From positions 1-64,000 of the forward strand of contig NZ_JAJCYB010000073.1 in NCBI RefSeq assembly GCF_029263155.1: a stretch of 64,000 bases of DNA, given 5' to 3'. Below, in pieces: positions 27,613-35,712 of the stretch (the stretch's first letter is position 1; every line of letters begins with the position of its first letter). The translations under genes and the position numbers were made by a program. The notes under the pieces were generated by a model, which saw only the letters and a program-made list of their open reading frames with translations, did no database searches and was not told the origin of the DNA. The stretch comes from Pseudonocardia sp. GTDB lineage: Bacteria > Actinomycetota > Actinomycetes > Mycobacteriales > Pseudonocardiaceae.

Positions 27613-29067
27613 CTAGCCGTGGGCGAGGTCGGCGAAGCGGCTGTAGTGCAGCTGGTGGGCCACGGTGATCGTGTTCGTGGGGCCGTTGCGGTGCTTGGCC
27701 AGGATCAGGTCCGCCTCCCCCGCGCGGGGGTCGTCACGCTCGAACGCGTCGGGGCGGTGCAGCAGGATCACCATGTCGGCGTCCTGCTCGATGGACCCCG
27801 ACTCGCGCAGGTCCGACAGCATCGGCCGCTTGTCGGTGCGCTGCTCGGGGCCGCGGTTGAGCTGGCTGATGGCCACCACCGGCACCTCGAGCTCCTTGGC
27901 CAGCAGCTTGATCTGCCGGGAGAACTCCGACACCTCCTGCTGGCGCGACTCGACCTTGCGGCCCGACGACATCAGCTGCAGGTAGTCCAGGATCACGAGC
28001 TTGAGGTCGTTGCGCTGCTTGAGCCGCCGCGCCTTGGCCCGGATCTCCATCAGCGTGAGGTTGGGCGAGTCGTCGATGAACAGCGGCGCCTCGCTGATCT
28101 CGGACATCCGCCGCGCCATGCGCGTCCAGTCGTCGTCGCTCATCCGGCCGGCGCGCATGTCGGCCAGCCGGATCCGCGCCTCCGCCGACAGCAGCCGCAT
28201 GACGATCTCGGACTTGCTCATCTCCAGCGAGAACACCGCGCTCGTCATGCCGTGCTTGACCGAGCAGGACCGGGCGAAATCCAGTCCGAGGGTCGACTTG
28301 CCCAGCCCCGGTCGCGCCGCGACGACGATCATCTGGCCGGGGTGCAGGCCGTTGGTGGCCGCGTCGAGGTCGGTGAAGCCGGTGGGCACCCCCAGCGCCA
28401 CGCCGCCGCGGGAGGCGATGGCGTCGATCTCGTCCATCGTGGGCTGCAGCAGCTCCTCCAGCGCGACGTAGTCCTCGCTGGTGGAACGCTCGCTGACGTC
28501 GTAGAGCGTGGCCTGCGCGCGGTCGACGACGTCGGCGACGTCGGCGCCGTCCGCCCCGTGGTAGCCCAGCTGCACGATGCGGGTGCCCGCCTGCACCAGC
28601 CGGCGCAGGATCGCCTTCTCCGCGACGATCTCGGCGTAGTAGGCCGCGTTGGCGGCGGTGGGGACCGTGGCGATGAGCGTGTGCAGGTAGGGCGCACCGC
28701 CGAGACGGATCAGATCGCCGTGGCGTTGCAGCTCCGCGGAGACCGTGACGGCGTCGGCGGGCTCCCCGCGGCCGTAGAGGTCGAGGATGGTGTCGTAGAC
28801 CGTCTGGTGCGCAGGCTTGTAGAAGTCGTCGGGCCGCAGCACCTCGACCACGTCGGCGATCGCGTCCTTGCTCAGCAGCATCCCGCCCAGCACGGACTGC
28901 TCCGCGGTGAGGTCCTGGGGAGGCTGCCGGTCGAACGGCGACGCCGCGGCACCGTCGGACCCGCCCCCGGCGGCCCGCAGACCGCGCTCGGGGCCCGGGC
29001 GCGACCGGTCCGCCGCGCGGTCGTCGGAACCGGTCGCGTCCGGCCGCGTGACATCGCTCAGAGCCAT
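27613..29067 (-). CDS. dnaB: Replicative DNA helicase DnaB
   Basis: DnaB unwinds DNA at the replication fork. The 484-residue protein has a 45-residue disordered N-terminal extension, the N-terminal DnaG-interacting domain (QDLTAEQSVLGGMLLSKDAI...), and the RecA-fold motor with Walker A ARPGLGKST (about 251-259), Walker B LVILDYLQLM, and SGSIEQDADMV. Unlike many mycobacterial homologues, no intein interrupts the motor. ATG at 29067 follows a GGGGGTGA ribosome site. The upstream region carries a LexA-type box over the likely -10. It follows rplI, as in M. tuberculosis (Rv0056/Rv0058). Confidence 0.97.
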   Translation of the reverse strand: MALSDVTRPDATGSDDRAADRSRPGPERGLRAAGGGSDGAAASPFDRQPPQDLTAEQSVLGGMLLSKDAIADVVEVLRPDDFYKPAHQTVYDTILDLYGRGEPADAVTVSAELQRHGDLIRLGGAPYLHTLIATVPTAANAAYYAEIVAEKAILRRLVQAGTRIVQLGYHGADGADVADVVDRAQATLYDVSERSTSEDYVALEELLQPTMDEIDAIASRGGVALGVPTGFTDLDAATNGLHPGQMIVVAARPGLGKSTLGLDFARSCSVKHGMTSAVFSLEMSKSEIVMRLLSAEARIRLADMRAGRMSDDDWTRMARRMSEISEAPLFIDDSPNLTLMEIRAKARRLKQRNDLKLVILDYLQLMSSGRKVESRQQEVSEFSRQIKLLAKELEVPVVAISQLNRGPEQRTDKRPMLSDLRESGSIEQDADMVILLHRPDAFERDDPRAGEADLILAKHRNGPTNTITVAHQLHYSRFADLAHG

Positions 29068-29089
29068 ACGCTGCGTCACCCCCAACCTC

Positions 29090-29111
29090 AGTGTATCGAA
29101 CGTGCGTTCGA
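29090..29111 (-). promoter_or_regulatory. LexA (SOS) box overlapping the dnaB -10 element
   Basis: TCGAAC-GTGC-GTTCGA (29096-29111) matches the actinobacterial SOS box (TCGAAC-N4-GTTCGA) with perfect symmetry; the flanking A/T extends the palindrome to 7-bp arms. On the minus strand TACACT (29095-29090) directly adjoins it as a plausible -10, 22 nt before the dnaB ATG. LexA bound here would block RNA polymerase. Confidence 0.75.
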
Positions 29112-29292
29112 TGCGCACGGGGTGGCGCGCCGTCGACGTCCCGGTGAACGGAACCCGACATGCGGCCCGTCCTCCGAACCCCGCCGCGACGGTAGGACAC
29201 CACCGGGGGTGCGGTCGAACCAGCCTGTTGACGGAGCTGGGGAGCACCTGGGGACGGATCGGCGGATCCCCAGGACGGGCCGGTGACCGTGC

Positions 29293-29367
29293 TGTGGACA
29301 GAGTGGGGACAACTGGGCGATTTCCCAGATATTGCCTGATCAGCTGCCCATCCGTCGCTGTGGACAA
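29293..29367. promoter_or_regulatory. Cluster of DnaA-box-like sequences upstream of dnaB
   Basis: TGTGGACAA at 29359-29367 is a perfect copy of the actinobacterial DnaA box (TTGTCCACA on the minus strand). TGTGGACAG (29293-29301) and TGGGGACAA (29304-29312) each differ at one position. All three face the same way. DnaA control of dnaB is a reasonable inference; the cluster is too small and lacks dnaA/dnaN neighbours to be called oriC. Confidence 0.5.
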
Positions 29368-29523
29368 CATTGTGGGCGTGTCGCGCGGATCGCGCCTTCC
29401 GGCGTGTCGCGCCGGCGCCACCGGGCGCGTTCGGGCGGTCACCGGGCGACGTCACCGTATCCCCCGGCGGGTCGCGCCCCACCGATCCGCCGCCGGCCGC
29501 CCGTCGGCCCGTGGAAACGTGAA

Positions 29524-29562
29524 CGGGGCGGGACCCGGGCTCACGGCCCCGATCCCGCCCCG
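29524..29562 (-). terminator. Terminator-like hairpin after rplI
   Basis: CGGGGCGGGA and TCCCGCCCCG form a perfect 10-bp stem around a 19-nt loop, about 20 nt after the rplI stop on the minus strand. No T-tract follows. It probably ends the rpsF-ssb-rpsR-rplI transcript. Confidence 0.65.
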
Positions 29563-29581
29563 ATCACAGAGCGTGATACTG

Positions 29582-30031
29582 CTACTGCGCGACGACCGCG
29601 ACGTTCAGGTCGCTGGTGACCTCCGGGTGCAGGCGGACCGTGACCACGTGGGTGCCGGTGGTCTTGATCTGCCCGGGCACCTCGACGGCGCGCCGGTCGA
29701 GCGGCGGACCGCCCGCAGCCCGCACGGCGTCGACGATGTCGGCGGTGGTGACGGAGCCGAACAGCCGGCCCGACGATCCAGCGGACTTCGCCTTCACGGT
29801 GACGGTCAGGGCCCCGAGCTCGCCCGCGACCTCCTTGGCGTGGCCGAGGTCGCGGATCTGGCGGGCCTTCTGGGCGCGCTGGATCGAGGCCACCTGCTTC
29901 TCCGCGCCGCGGGTGGCCACGACGGCCATCGAGCGGGGCAGCAGGTAGTTGCGGCCGTAGCCGTCCTTGACCTCCACGATGTCGCCGGGCCCGCCCAGGT
30001 TCGGGACGTCGGCGGTGAGGATGAGCTTCAT
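29582..30031 (-). CDS. rplI: 50S ribosomal protein L9
   Basis: The 149-residue protein begins MKLILTADVPNLGGPGDIVEVKDGYGRNYLLPRSMA, the conserved L9 N-domain that binds 23S rRNA, followed by the long helix and C-domain (LFGSVTTADIVDAV). It closes the rpsF-ssb-rpsR-rplI operon, 14 bp after rpsR. Confidence 0.97.
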   Translation of the reverse strand: MKLILTADVPNLGGPGDIVEVKDGYGRNYLLPRSMAVVATRGAEKQVASIQRAQKARQIRDLGHAKEVAGELGALTVTVKAKSAGSSGRLFGSVTTADIVDAVRAAGGPPLDRRAVEVPGQIKTTGTHVVTVRLHPEVTSDLNVAVVAQ

Positions 30032-30045
30032 CTGATTACTCCCCT

Positions 30046-30282
30046 CTACCGTGCGGTGGAGGTGTAGGGCAGCAGGGCGACCTCGCGGGAGTTCTTGACC
30101 GCGACCGCGACGTCACGCTGGTGCTGGCGGCAGTTGCCGGTGACCCGACGGGCCCGGATCTTTCCGCGGTCGGAGATGAACTTCCGCAGCAGGCCGGTGT
30201 CCTTGTAGTCGATGTCCTGGGCCTTGTCCTTGCAGAACGCGCACACCTTCTTCTTGGGCTTGCGCAGGACGGGCTTGGCCAT
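30046..30282 (-). CDS. rpsR: 30S ribosomal protein S18 (cysteine-containing, zinc-type form)
   Basis: The 78-residue S18 keeps Cys14-x2-Cys17 (VCAFC) plus Cys51 and His54 (GNCRQHQ), the likely zinc ligands of the C+ paralogue. Actinobacteria often carry a second, zinc-free S18 used in zinc shortage; only the C+ form is seen here. It lies between ssb and rplI in the usual operon. S6 and S18 form a complex that can also bind the operon leader. Confidence 0.97.
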   Translation of the reverse strand: MAKPVLRKPKKKVCAFCKDKAQDIDYKDTGLLRKFISDRGKIRARRVTGNCRQHQRDVAVAVKNSREVALLPYTSTAR

Positions 30283-30334
30283 GGGGGTGCTCCTGGTGCT
30301 CGGTCACCGCACACGAGGTGCGGGAGGGGGTGTT

Positions 30335-30856
30335 CTAGAAGGGGGGCTCGTCGTCGGCGGCCGGGCCGCTCCCGGCGGGAGGGGCCGAGCCCCACGGGTC
30401 GTCGAGTCCTTGCCCGCCCGAACCGGTACTGCCGCGCGAGCCGCCGCCACCCCCGCCGCTGTCGCCGCCGAAGCCACCGCCACCGCTGCCGCGGCTGACC
30501 TTGTTGACCTTGGCCGTGGCGTACTTGAGCGAGGGGCCGACCTCGTCGACCTCCAGCTCGACCACGGTGCGCTTCTCGCCCTCGCGGGTCTCGAAGGAGC
30601 GCTGCCGCAGCCGGCCCGACACCATCACCCGCATACCGCGGGTGAGGGTCTCGGCGACGTTCTCCGCGGCCTGGCGCCACACGTTGCAGCGCAGGAACAG
30701 CGCGTCGCCGTCCTTCCACTCACCGGTCTGCTTGTCGAAGTTCCGGGGGGTGGAGGCCACGGTGAAGTTGGCGACCGCGGCTCCGGACGGGGTGAACCGC
30801 AGCTCCGGGTCGGCGGTGAGGTTGCCGACCACGGTGATGACAGTCTCGCCAGCCAT
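30335..30856 (-). CDS. ssb: Single-stranded DNA-binding protein
   Basis: The 173-residue SSB has an N-terminal OB-fold ([28 protein letters not shown], with the [16 protein letters not shown] core), a Gly/Ser-rich flexible linker and the acidic tip DDEPPF that docks repair and replication partners. It protects single-stranded DNA in replication and repair. It sits 10 bp after rpsF and 52 bp before rpsR in the operon. Confidence 0.97.
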   Translation of the reverse strand: MAGETVITVVGNLTADPELRFTPSGAAVANFTVASTPRNFDKQTGEWKDGDALFLRCNVWRQAAENVAETLTRGMRVMVSGRLRQRSFETREGEKRTVVELEVDEVGPSLKYATAKVNKVSRGSGGGGFGGDSGGGGGGSRGSTGSGGQGLDDPWGSAPPAGSGPAADDEPPF

Positions 30857-30866
30857 CGCCGCCGCC

Positions 30867-31205
30867 TCAGCCGGCTGCGGCGGTGGCGGGAACGGGCGCT
30901 GGCGCCGCGACGGCGCGCTTCGGCTCGCGGCGCATCACCTTGGTGCGCAGCACGGACTCGTTGAGCCCCAGCTGGCGGTCGAGCTCGGCGACGGTGGCCG
31001 GCTCGCAGGTGATCTCGAGGACGGCGTAGATGCCCTCCGCGTGCTTGAGGATCTCGAAGGCCATGCGGCGCTTGCCCCAGACCTCGATCTTCTCGACGGT
31101 GCCCTTGTCGTTCTTGACGACAGTGAGGAACTGCTCCAGCGACGGCGTCACGGTGCGCTCGTCGAGGCTGGGGTCGAGGATGACCATCAGCTCGTAATGA
31201 CGCAT
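30867..31205 (-). CDS. rpsF: 30S ribosomal protein S6
   Basis: The 112-residue S6 begins [17 protein letters not shown] and has the [10 protein letters not shown] and [12 protein letters not shown] segments; the C-terminal tail is Ala/Pro-rich. A strong AGGAGGTGA lies upstream: the ATG at 31205 is 12 nt from it, while a GTG at 31214 is 3 nt away; ATG matches the family start. It is the first gene of the operon and is preceded by a structured leader in which the ribosome site can be paired. Confidence 0.95.
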   Translation of the reverse strand: MRHYELMVILDPSLDERTVTPSLEQFLTVVKNDKGTVEKIEVWGKRRMAFEILKHAEGIYAVLEITCEPATVAELDRQLGLNESVLRTKVMRREPKRAVAAPAPVPATAAAG

Positions 31206-31266
31206 GAGAACCACTCACCTCCTACGGTCTGAAACGGTCGCGGGAAATCCGCGACAGGAGGTTCTC
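31205..31266 (-). promoter_or_regulatory. Candidate S6:S18-responsive leader of rpsF
   Basis: On the minus strand the leader reads GAGAACCTCCT (31266-31256), a hairpin GTCGCGG-ATTTC-CCGCGAC (31255-31237), a linker with two CCG triplets, then the ribosome site AGGAGG and GGTTCTC just before ATG. The first segment can pair with both AGGAGG and GTTCTC, closing a stem that hides the ribosome site. This resembles the S6:S18 leader class known before rpsF, where CCG in a bulge is contacted by protein. Confidence 0.6.
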
Positions 31267-31415
31267 ACGCCGCCCCGACAGAATCGGGCCCTCGGATGGT
31301 GAGCGGGGACGACGGCGGCCAGGTGGGCGCCGGTCGGGGTGGCCCGTCGAGGCTACCAGCGCGAACGTGCCCACCCCGCACCGGCCGGGCGGTCGGGAGC
31401 CGGCGACCGGCGCGC

Positions 31416-31456
31416 GCCCGCCCCGGACCGTCGGGGCGGGCCACTATCCTTCGCCC
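31416..31456 (+). promoter_or_regulatory. Leaderless-type nfo promoter with an upstream inverted repeat
   Basis: TATCCT (31445-31450) lies exactly 6 nt before the nfo ATG at 31457, the leaderless -10 position. A 10-bp inverted repeat GCCCGCCCCG/CGGGGCGGGC (31416-31441) ends 3 bp upstream of it and could hold a regulator over the -35 area. Confidence 0.5.
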
Positions 31457-32227
31457 ATGCTCATCGGGGCCCACGTACGGGAGGACGACCCGGTCGTCAC
31501 GGCGGCTGCGCGGGGTGCCGACATCGTGCAGATGTTCCTGGCCGACCCGCAGGGCTGGAAGAAGCCACCGTCGCACCCGCAGGCCGAGGCGCTGCGCGCG
31601 GGCGAGGTCGCCGTGGTGGTGCACTCGCCCTACGTCGTGAACCTGGCGTCGCTGAACAACCGCATCCGCATCCCGTCGCGCAAGCTCGTCGTCCAGCACG
31701 CCGAGGTGGCGGCCGAGGTCGGGGCGATCGGGCTCGTCGTGCACGGTGGGCACGTCACCCAGGGCGAGGACGCCGCCACGGGCGTGGACAACTGGCGCAA
31801 GTTCTTCGCCCGCCAGGCCGACGCGGGCGGCTTCGCGGTGCCGATCCTCATCGAGAACACCGCGGGCGGCGACCACGCGATGGCCCGACGCTTCGACGCG
31901 CTCGCCCGGCTGTGGGACGCCGTCGGCGAGTACGGGGCCGGCTTCTGCCTCGACACCTGCCACGCCCACGCGGGCGGCGAGGAGCTGGTCGGGGTCGTCG
32001 ACCGCGCGCGGGCGATCACCGGCCGGATCGATCTGGTGCACCTCAACGACTCGCGCGACGAGTTCGACTCGGCCCGCGACCGGCATGCCAACATCGGCGC
32101 AGGCACGATCGACCCCGAGGTGCTCGCCGCGGTCTGCGCGGCCGCGCAGGCGCCGGTCGTCGTGGAGACACCCGCGGAGGGGCAGGCCGCCGACATCGCG
32201 TTCCTCCGCGAGCGGCTGGGGCCGTGA
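31457..32227 (+). CDS. nfo: Deoxyribonuclease IV (apurinic/apyrimidinic endonuclease)
   Basis: The 256-residue AP-endonuclease-2 family protein has the trinuclear zinc site residues in VHSPYVVN, VVHGGHV, LIENTAG, FCLDTCHAHAGG, VHLNDSRDEF and RHANIGAG, and a C-terminal ETP (VVETPAEG). It cuts DNA at abasic sites in base excision repair. The ATG at 31457 is supported by the leaderless -10 box. Its stop overlaps the start of the glycosyltransferase gene by 4 bp. Confidence 0.95.
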   Translation: MLIGAHVREDDPVVTAAARGADIVQMFLADPQGWKKPPSHPQAEALRAGEVAVVVHSPYVVNLASLNNRIRIPSRKLVVQHAEVAAEVGAIGLVVHGGHVTQGEDAATGVDNWRKFFARQADAGGFAVPILIENTAGGDHAMARRFDALARLWDAVGEYGAGFCLDTCHAHAGGEELVGVVDRARAITGRIDLVHLNDSRDEFDSARDRHANIGAGTIDPEVLAAVCAAAQAPVVVETPAEGQAADIAFLRERLGP

Positions 32228-33639
32228 TCGGGACGGCCCTCGGCTCGTCCACCCCGGCGTCCGACCGACCGTCGCTGCGCCGCCTCGGCACGGCGGGAGG
32301 CGGGATCGTGCTGGTCGTGGTGGTCGCCCTCACCGGCCTCACCCTGCTGCTCGGCTACGCCAACAAGGCCCGCTGCACCGGTCCGGAGTACGACGCGGCG
32401 GGCCGCAGCACGCCCGACTACGGCGTCCGCATCGACCGCGACGTCTGCTACTCCGACATCCAGTACCTGTGGCTGGGTCGCGAGATCGACCAGCACGTGT
32501 TCCCGTACGTCTCCGGGTCGATCACCCCGGAGGGGCGCCTCGCCGGAGGGGCGGTCGAGTACCCGGTGCTCACAGGGCTGCTGATGTGGGCCGGGGCACT
32601 GTTCGCCGACACCGACGGCGGGTTCCTGCTCGGCTCGGCGTTGCTGATGGCGCCGTTCGGGCTACTCACCGGCTGGATGCTGGGGCGGCTGGCCCGGTGG
32701 CGCGCACTGGTGTGGGCGCTGGGCCCGCCGGTGGTGCTCTACGCGTTCCACAACTGGGACCTGCCGGTCGTGGCCTGCGCGGTGGGAGCCGTGTACGTCG
32801 TGCACGGCCGCGGCGAGCGGCAGCCGCTGGTCGATCGGGCCACGGTGGCCGCGGTGCTGCTCGGCCTCGGTGTGGCACTGAAGGTCTACCCGGGCGCGTT
32901 CGTGCTCCCGCTGGCGCTGTACGTGCTGGCCCACTCCCGGCCCGGCGCGCTGCACTGGCGCGGCGCCCTGCGGGTCCCGGTCGCCGCCGCGGTCACCGTG
33001 GTGGCGGTCAACCTGCCCTTCGCGCTGGCCGGCTACGAGGGCTGGCGGGCGTCGTTCGCGTTCCAGCAGCAACGCGCGGTCGACCTCACCACCAACTCGA
33101 TCTGGTACTGGGGTTTCCGGCCCGGCTCCGACCCCGGCGACGCCGCCTTCCAGGACGCGGTGGACACGCTCTCACCGGCGCTGGTGCTGCTGTCGTTCGC
33201 GCTGGCGTGCGCCGTGGGCTGGTGGCGGTTCCGCCGTTCCGGCACGTACCCGTGGGTCGCCGTGAGCGGCGCGATGCTGTGCGGGTTCATGCTGCTGCAC
33301 AAGGTGCACTCGCCGCAGTACACGCTGTGGCTGCTGCCGTTCCTCGTGCTGCTCGCCGTGCCGTGGGGCTACGTCGCCGCCTACTTCGCGGCCGACGCCG
33401 CGATGGGGATCGGGATCTTCCGGTGGTTCTACGCGGTGAAGACCGGCGAGGGCGCCGGGATCTACGAGGGGCTCTCCGCCCAGGCCGTGGCGGTCGGCGT
33501 GTGGGGCCGCGCCGCGCTGCTCCTCGCCCTCTTCGTCCTGTTCCTGCGCTCGCCGGACCCCCTGGCCGAGGGCGCCACAGTTGCCGGCGCCGCTAGCGCC
33601 AGGCGAACACCGGCTGCTCCAGGTGCGCCACCCGGGTAG
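32224..33639 (+). CDS. GT87/DUF2029 family membrane glycosyltransferase
   Basis: The 471-residue protein has roughly ten transmembrane helices and the GT-C features of DUF2029/GT87: an early extracytosolic loop with YPVLTGLLMW after a DxxY-like region (CYSDIQYLW), VALKVYPGAFVLPLALYVL, and a late HKVHSPQYTLWLLPF. Relatives use polyprenyl-phosphate-mannose in lipoglycan synthesis; the acceptor is unknown. GTG at 32224 overlaps the nfo stop. Its 3' end overlaps the convergent NUDIX gene by 47 bp. A second, related GT87 gene lies at 34117-35712. Confidence 0.85.
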   Translation: MIGTALGSSTPASDRPSLRRLGTAGGGIVLVVVVALTGLTLLLGYANKARCTGPEYDAAGRSTPDYGVRIDRDVCYSDIQYLWLGREIDQHVFPYVSGSITPEGRLAGGAVEYPVLTGLLMWAGALFADTDGGFLLGSALLMAPFGLLTGWMLGRLARWRALVWALGPPVVLYAFHNWDLPVVACAVGAVYVVHGRGERQPLVDRATVAAVLLGLGVALKVYPGAFVLPLALYVLAHSRPGALHWRGALRVPVAAAVTVVAVNLPFALAGYEGWRASFAFQQQRAVDLTTNSIWYWGFRPGSDPGDAAFQDAVDTLSPALVLLSFALACAVGWWRFRRSGTYPWVAVSGAMLCGFMLLHKVHSPQYTLWLLPFLVLLAVPWGYVAAYFAADAAMGIGIFRWFYAVKTGEGAGIYEGLSAQAVAVGVWGRAALLLALFVLFLRSPDPLAEGATVAGAASARRTPAAPGAPPG

Positions 33640-34189
33640 CCCGCCCCCGCAGCACCACCTCGCGGAACTGGTGCAGCACCGCACCGGTCGGGGCGTGCAC
33701 GAACCGGTCGAACAGCGGCAGCTGGATCACCGGCGCATCCGACTCCGGGATGGTGACGAACCGCGGCTCCACGTCGATGAGGTCCAGCGGTACGCGGTGC
33801 ACCTCACCCACCTCGTCCGGGTTGGGGGTGAGTTCGGTGGCCGCCCCGGCCCACACCACGACCGGGGTGATGACGTACCCGGAGCGGGTGGCGTAGTCGT
33901 CGAGCATGCCGAGCTCGTCGCCCGCGGCCAGCTGCAGCCCGAGCTCCTCGGCGAGCTCGCGCCGCGCCGCCTCGCCCGCGCTCTCGCCGTCGTCGGTGCG
34001 TCCGCCGGGCAGCGCCCACTGGCCCGCGTGCCGGCGCAGGCCCGCGGCGCGACGGGTCAGCAGGAACGAGAGCCCGTCCGGCCCGTCCACCAGCGCGATC
34101 GCGACGGCCGCGGCCGTCAACCCGGACCGGGCAGCCGGCCTGCGCTCGAAACGGCGGAGCGCGGCGGCGACGGCGGACCGGGTGACCAT
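33593..34189 (-). CDS. NUDIX hydrolase
   Basis: The 198-residue protein carries a full NUDIX box, [24 protein letters not shown] (G-x5-E-x7-REL-x-EE-x-GL), around residues 62-85, in the CoA-pyrophosphatase-like subgroup ([23 protein letters not shown]). It cleaves nucleoside-diphosphate-linked compounds; the substrate is not certain. ATG at 34189 lies 73 bp inside the 3' end of the upstream GT87 gene and its own 3' end overlaps the opposite-strand GT87 gene, so it is squeezed between two glycosyltransferase genes. Confidence 0.88.
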   Translation of the reverse strand: MVTRSAVAAALRRFERRPAARSGLTAAAVAIALVDGPDGLSFLLTRRAAGLRRHAGQWALPGGRTDDGESAGEAARRELAEELGLQLAAGDELGMLDDYATRSGYVITPVVVWAGAATELTPNPDEVGEVHRVPLDLIDVEPRFVTIPESDAPVIQLPLFDRFVHAPTGAVLHQFREVVLRGRATRVAHLEQPVFAWR

Positions 34190-35712
34190 GGGGCGATCCT
34201 GCCCGACGCGACCGGCCAGTCGGGGTCGTCGAGACCGATCGCACGTACCGGGTCGGTTCCCGGCCGCAGCACCGTTCGCACCACCAGCACGCAGAGGCCG
34301 AGCACGGCGGCGTCGCGCAGGAGCACGGTTGCGAGGAACCAGTCCGGCGGGAGGCCCATGTTGGCCGGGGTGAGGTAGTAGTACATCCGGGGCACCCAGA
34401 CCAGCGCGTCCACGACCATCCACGCCAGCAGCAGCCGCGTGTGGGGGAGCGCGAGGACGGCCAGCGGCACCAGCCAGAGCGAGTACTGGGGGCTCCACAC
34501 CTTGTTGGCCAGCAGGAACGCCGCCACCACGAGGAACGCCAGCGACGCGAGGCGCGGAGTGCGTGGCGCGAACCAGGCGAGCACGCCGATCCCGGCGCAG
34601 CACACCAGGAACAGCAGCGCGGAGACGCCGTTGAGCACGGCGGGGGCCTCGCCCGCCGCCAGCGGGCCGTCGAACCCGGCCCACCCGCTGAAGTGGCTGA
34701 GCGCGAAGTAGAGCGAGTCCGGATCGGCCGGCCGCGACCGGTTGAGCCGGAAGAACTCCCACCAGCCCGTGGGGTACGCGAGCGCCACCGGGAGGTTGAC
34801 CGCGACCACGGTGGCCACGGCCGCCCCGATCGCACGCAGCGGGGCGGCCGGGCTGCCACCGTCGCGCCGGCGCCGCAGCCCCACGAGCAGCACCGGCAGC
34901 AGGAGCAGCAGCGGGTAGAACTTGAATCCGCCGCCCACCCCGATCAGCACCCCGGCCAGCCATGGCCGCCCCCTGGCCAGCGCGAGCATCCCGAGGGTGG
35001 CCGACCCGACGGCCAGTGCGTCGAAGTTGGTGAACACGTGCACCGCGACCAGCGGGGACAGCGCCACCAGCGTGGCGTCCCACGGCCGCGACGGGCGCAG
35101 CGCGTGCGCGGCCCACACCGTGGCCAGCCACGCCAGTGCGAGCCACGCCGCGGAGATGTCGAAGTAGACGACCACGGGCAGCGCCGAGGGCAGCCAGCCG
35201 ACCCCCCGCCAGACGTCGGCGGCGCGGGCGGCGAACCACTGGTAGAAGCCGGTGAGCACCGGGTACTCCATGTACCGCACCCGCTCGTCCGGGCCGCCCG
35301 CGTTCTCGATCCACGGGTCGCGGTAGGGCAGCGCGGCCGGGTCGTCGAGGTTCTGGATGCCGTAGAGCGGCACCGTGTCCGAGTAGCACATCGCCACGTA
35401 CTGGCGGTCGTCCCGCCAGTCGAGGGCCAGCGCGCCGTCGTCGGTGGTGTACTGCTGCAGGCAGCCCGCCTTGCCCAGCCAGCCCAGCGCGAGCACCGCG
35501 ACGGCGATCAGCAGCACCACGCGCAGCGGGGTCCAGAACCGGGCCCGGCCGACGAGGGCGTGGCGTCCCAACGGCCCGCCGATCAGCCGGCTCGCCGCAG
35601 CCGCGAACGGATCCGCCCAGCTCGGCACGACCCGCCCGGCCGCCGGGTCGCCGGATCGCGGCGGAGGTGCCCCGGCCCCGTCGGGCCGACCCGCGGGGCC
35701 GGGCACCGTCAC
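34117..35712 (-). CDS. GT87/DUF2029 family membrane glycosyltransferase (Rv0051-like)
   Basis: The 531-residue protein has a cytosolic Pro-rich N-terminus, about eleven transmembrane helices and GT87 features: [45 protein letters not shown] and [21 protein letters not shown]. It follows ponA with a GTGA overlap, the same order as Rv0050-Rv0051, so a role in envelope glycan synthesis beside the penicillin-binding protein is inferred. Its last 73 bp overlap the NUDIX gene in another frame, suggesting a C-terminal extension of low constraint. Confidence 0.85.
   Translation of the reverse strand: MTVPGPAGRPDGAGAPPPRSGDPAAGRVVPSWADPFAAAASRLIGGPLGRHALVGRARFWTPLRVVLLIAVAVLALGWLGKAGCLQQYTTDDGALALDWRDDRQYVAMCYSDTVPLYGIQNLDDPAALPYRDPWIENAGGPDERVRYMEYPVLTGFYQWFAARAADVWRGVGWLPSALPVVVYFDISAAWLALAWLATVWAAHALRPSRPWDATLVALSPLVAVHVFTNFDALAVGSATLGMLALARGRPWLAGVLIGVGGGFKFYPLLLLLPVLLVGLRRRRDGGSPAAPLRAIGAAVATVVAVNLPVALAYPTGWWEFFRLNRSRPADPDSLYFALSHFSGWAGFDGPLAAGEAPAVLNGVSALLFLVCCAGIGVLAWFAPRTPRLASLAFLVVAAFLLANKVWSPQYSLWLVPLAVLALPHTRLLLAWMVVDALVWVPRMYYYLTPANMGLPPDWFLATVLLRDAAVLGLCVLVVRTVLRPGTDPVRAIGLDDPDWPVASGRIAPWSPGPPSPPRSAVSSAGRLPGPG

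Larger units (their letters stand above)
29068..29581. other. 514-bp regulatory region between rplI and dnaB
   Basis: No gene is supported. Reading toward dnaB on the minus strand it contains the rplI operon terminator (29524-29562), three DnaA-box-like sequences (29293-29367), an 8-bp inverted repeat CCTGGGGA/TCCCCAGG (29247-29274) and a LexA-type box with a -10 hexamer (29090-29111). This is the longest gene-free stretch in the window and is unusually rich in replication-linked motifs. Confidence 0.6.

Noticed and set aside
27613..29067. Intein in dnaB
   Set aside because: The motor domain is continuous through Walker A and B at normal length (484 residues).
29247..29274. CCTGGGGA/TCCCCAGG inverted repeat as a terminator
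   Set aside because: It is isolated, has a 12-nt loop, no T-run, and lies more than 300 nt from the rplI stop; left as an unexplained repeat within the region entry.
29068..29581. Chromosomal replication origin
   Set aside because: Only three DnaA-box-like sites, no AT-rich unwinding region and no dnaA, dnaN or parAB nearby.
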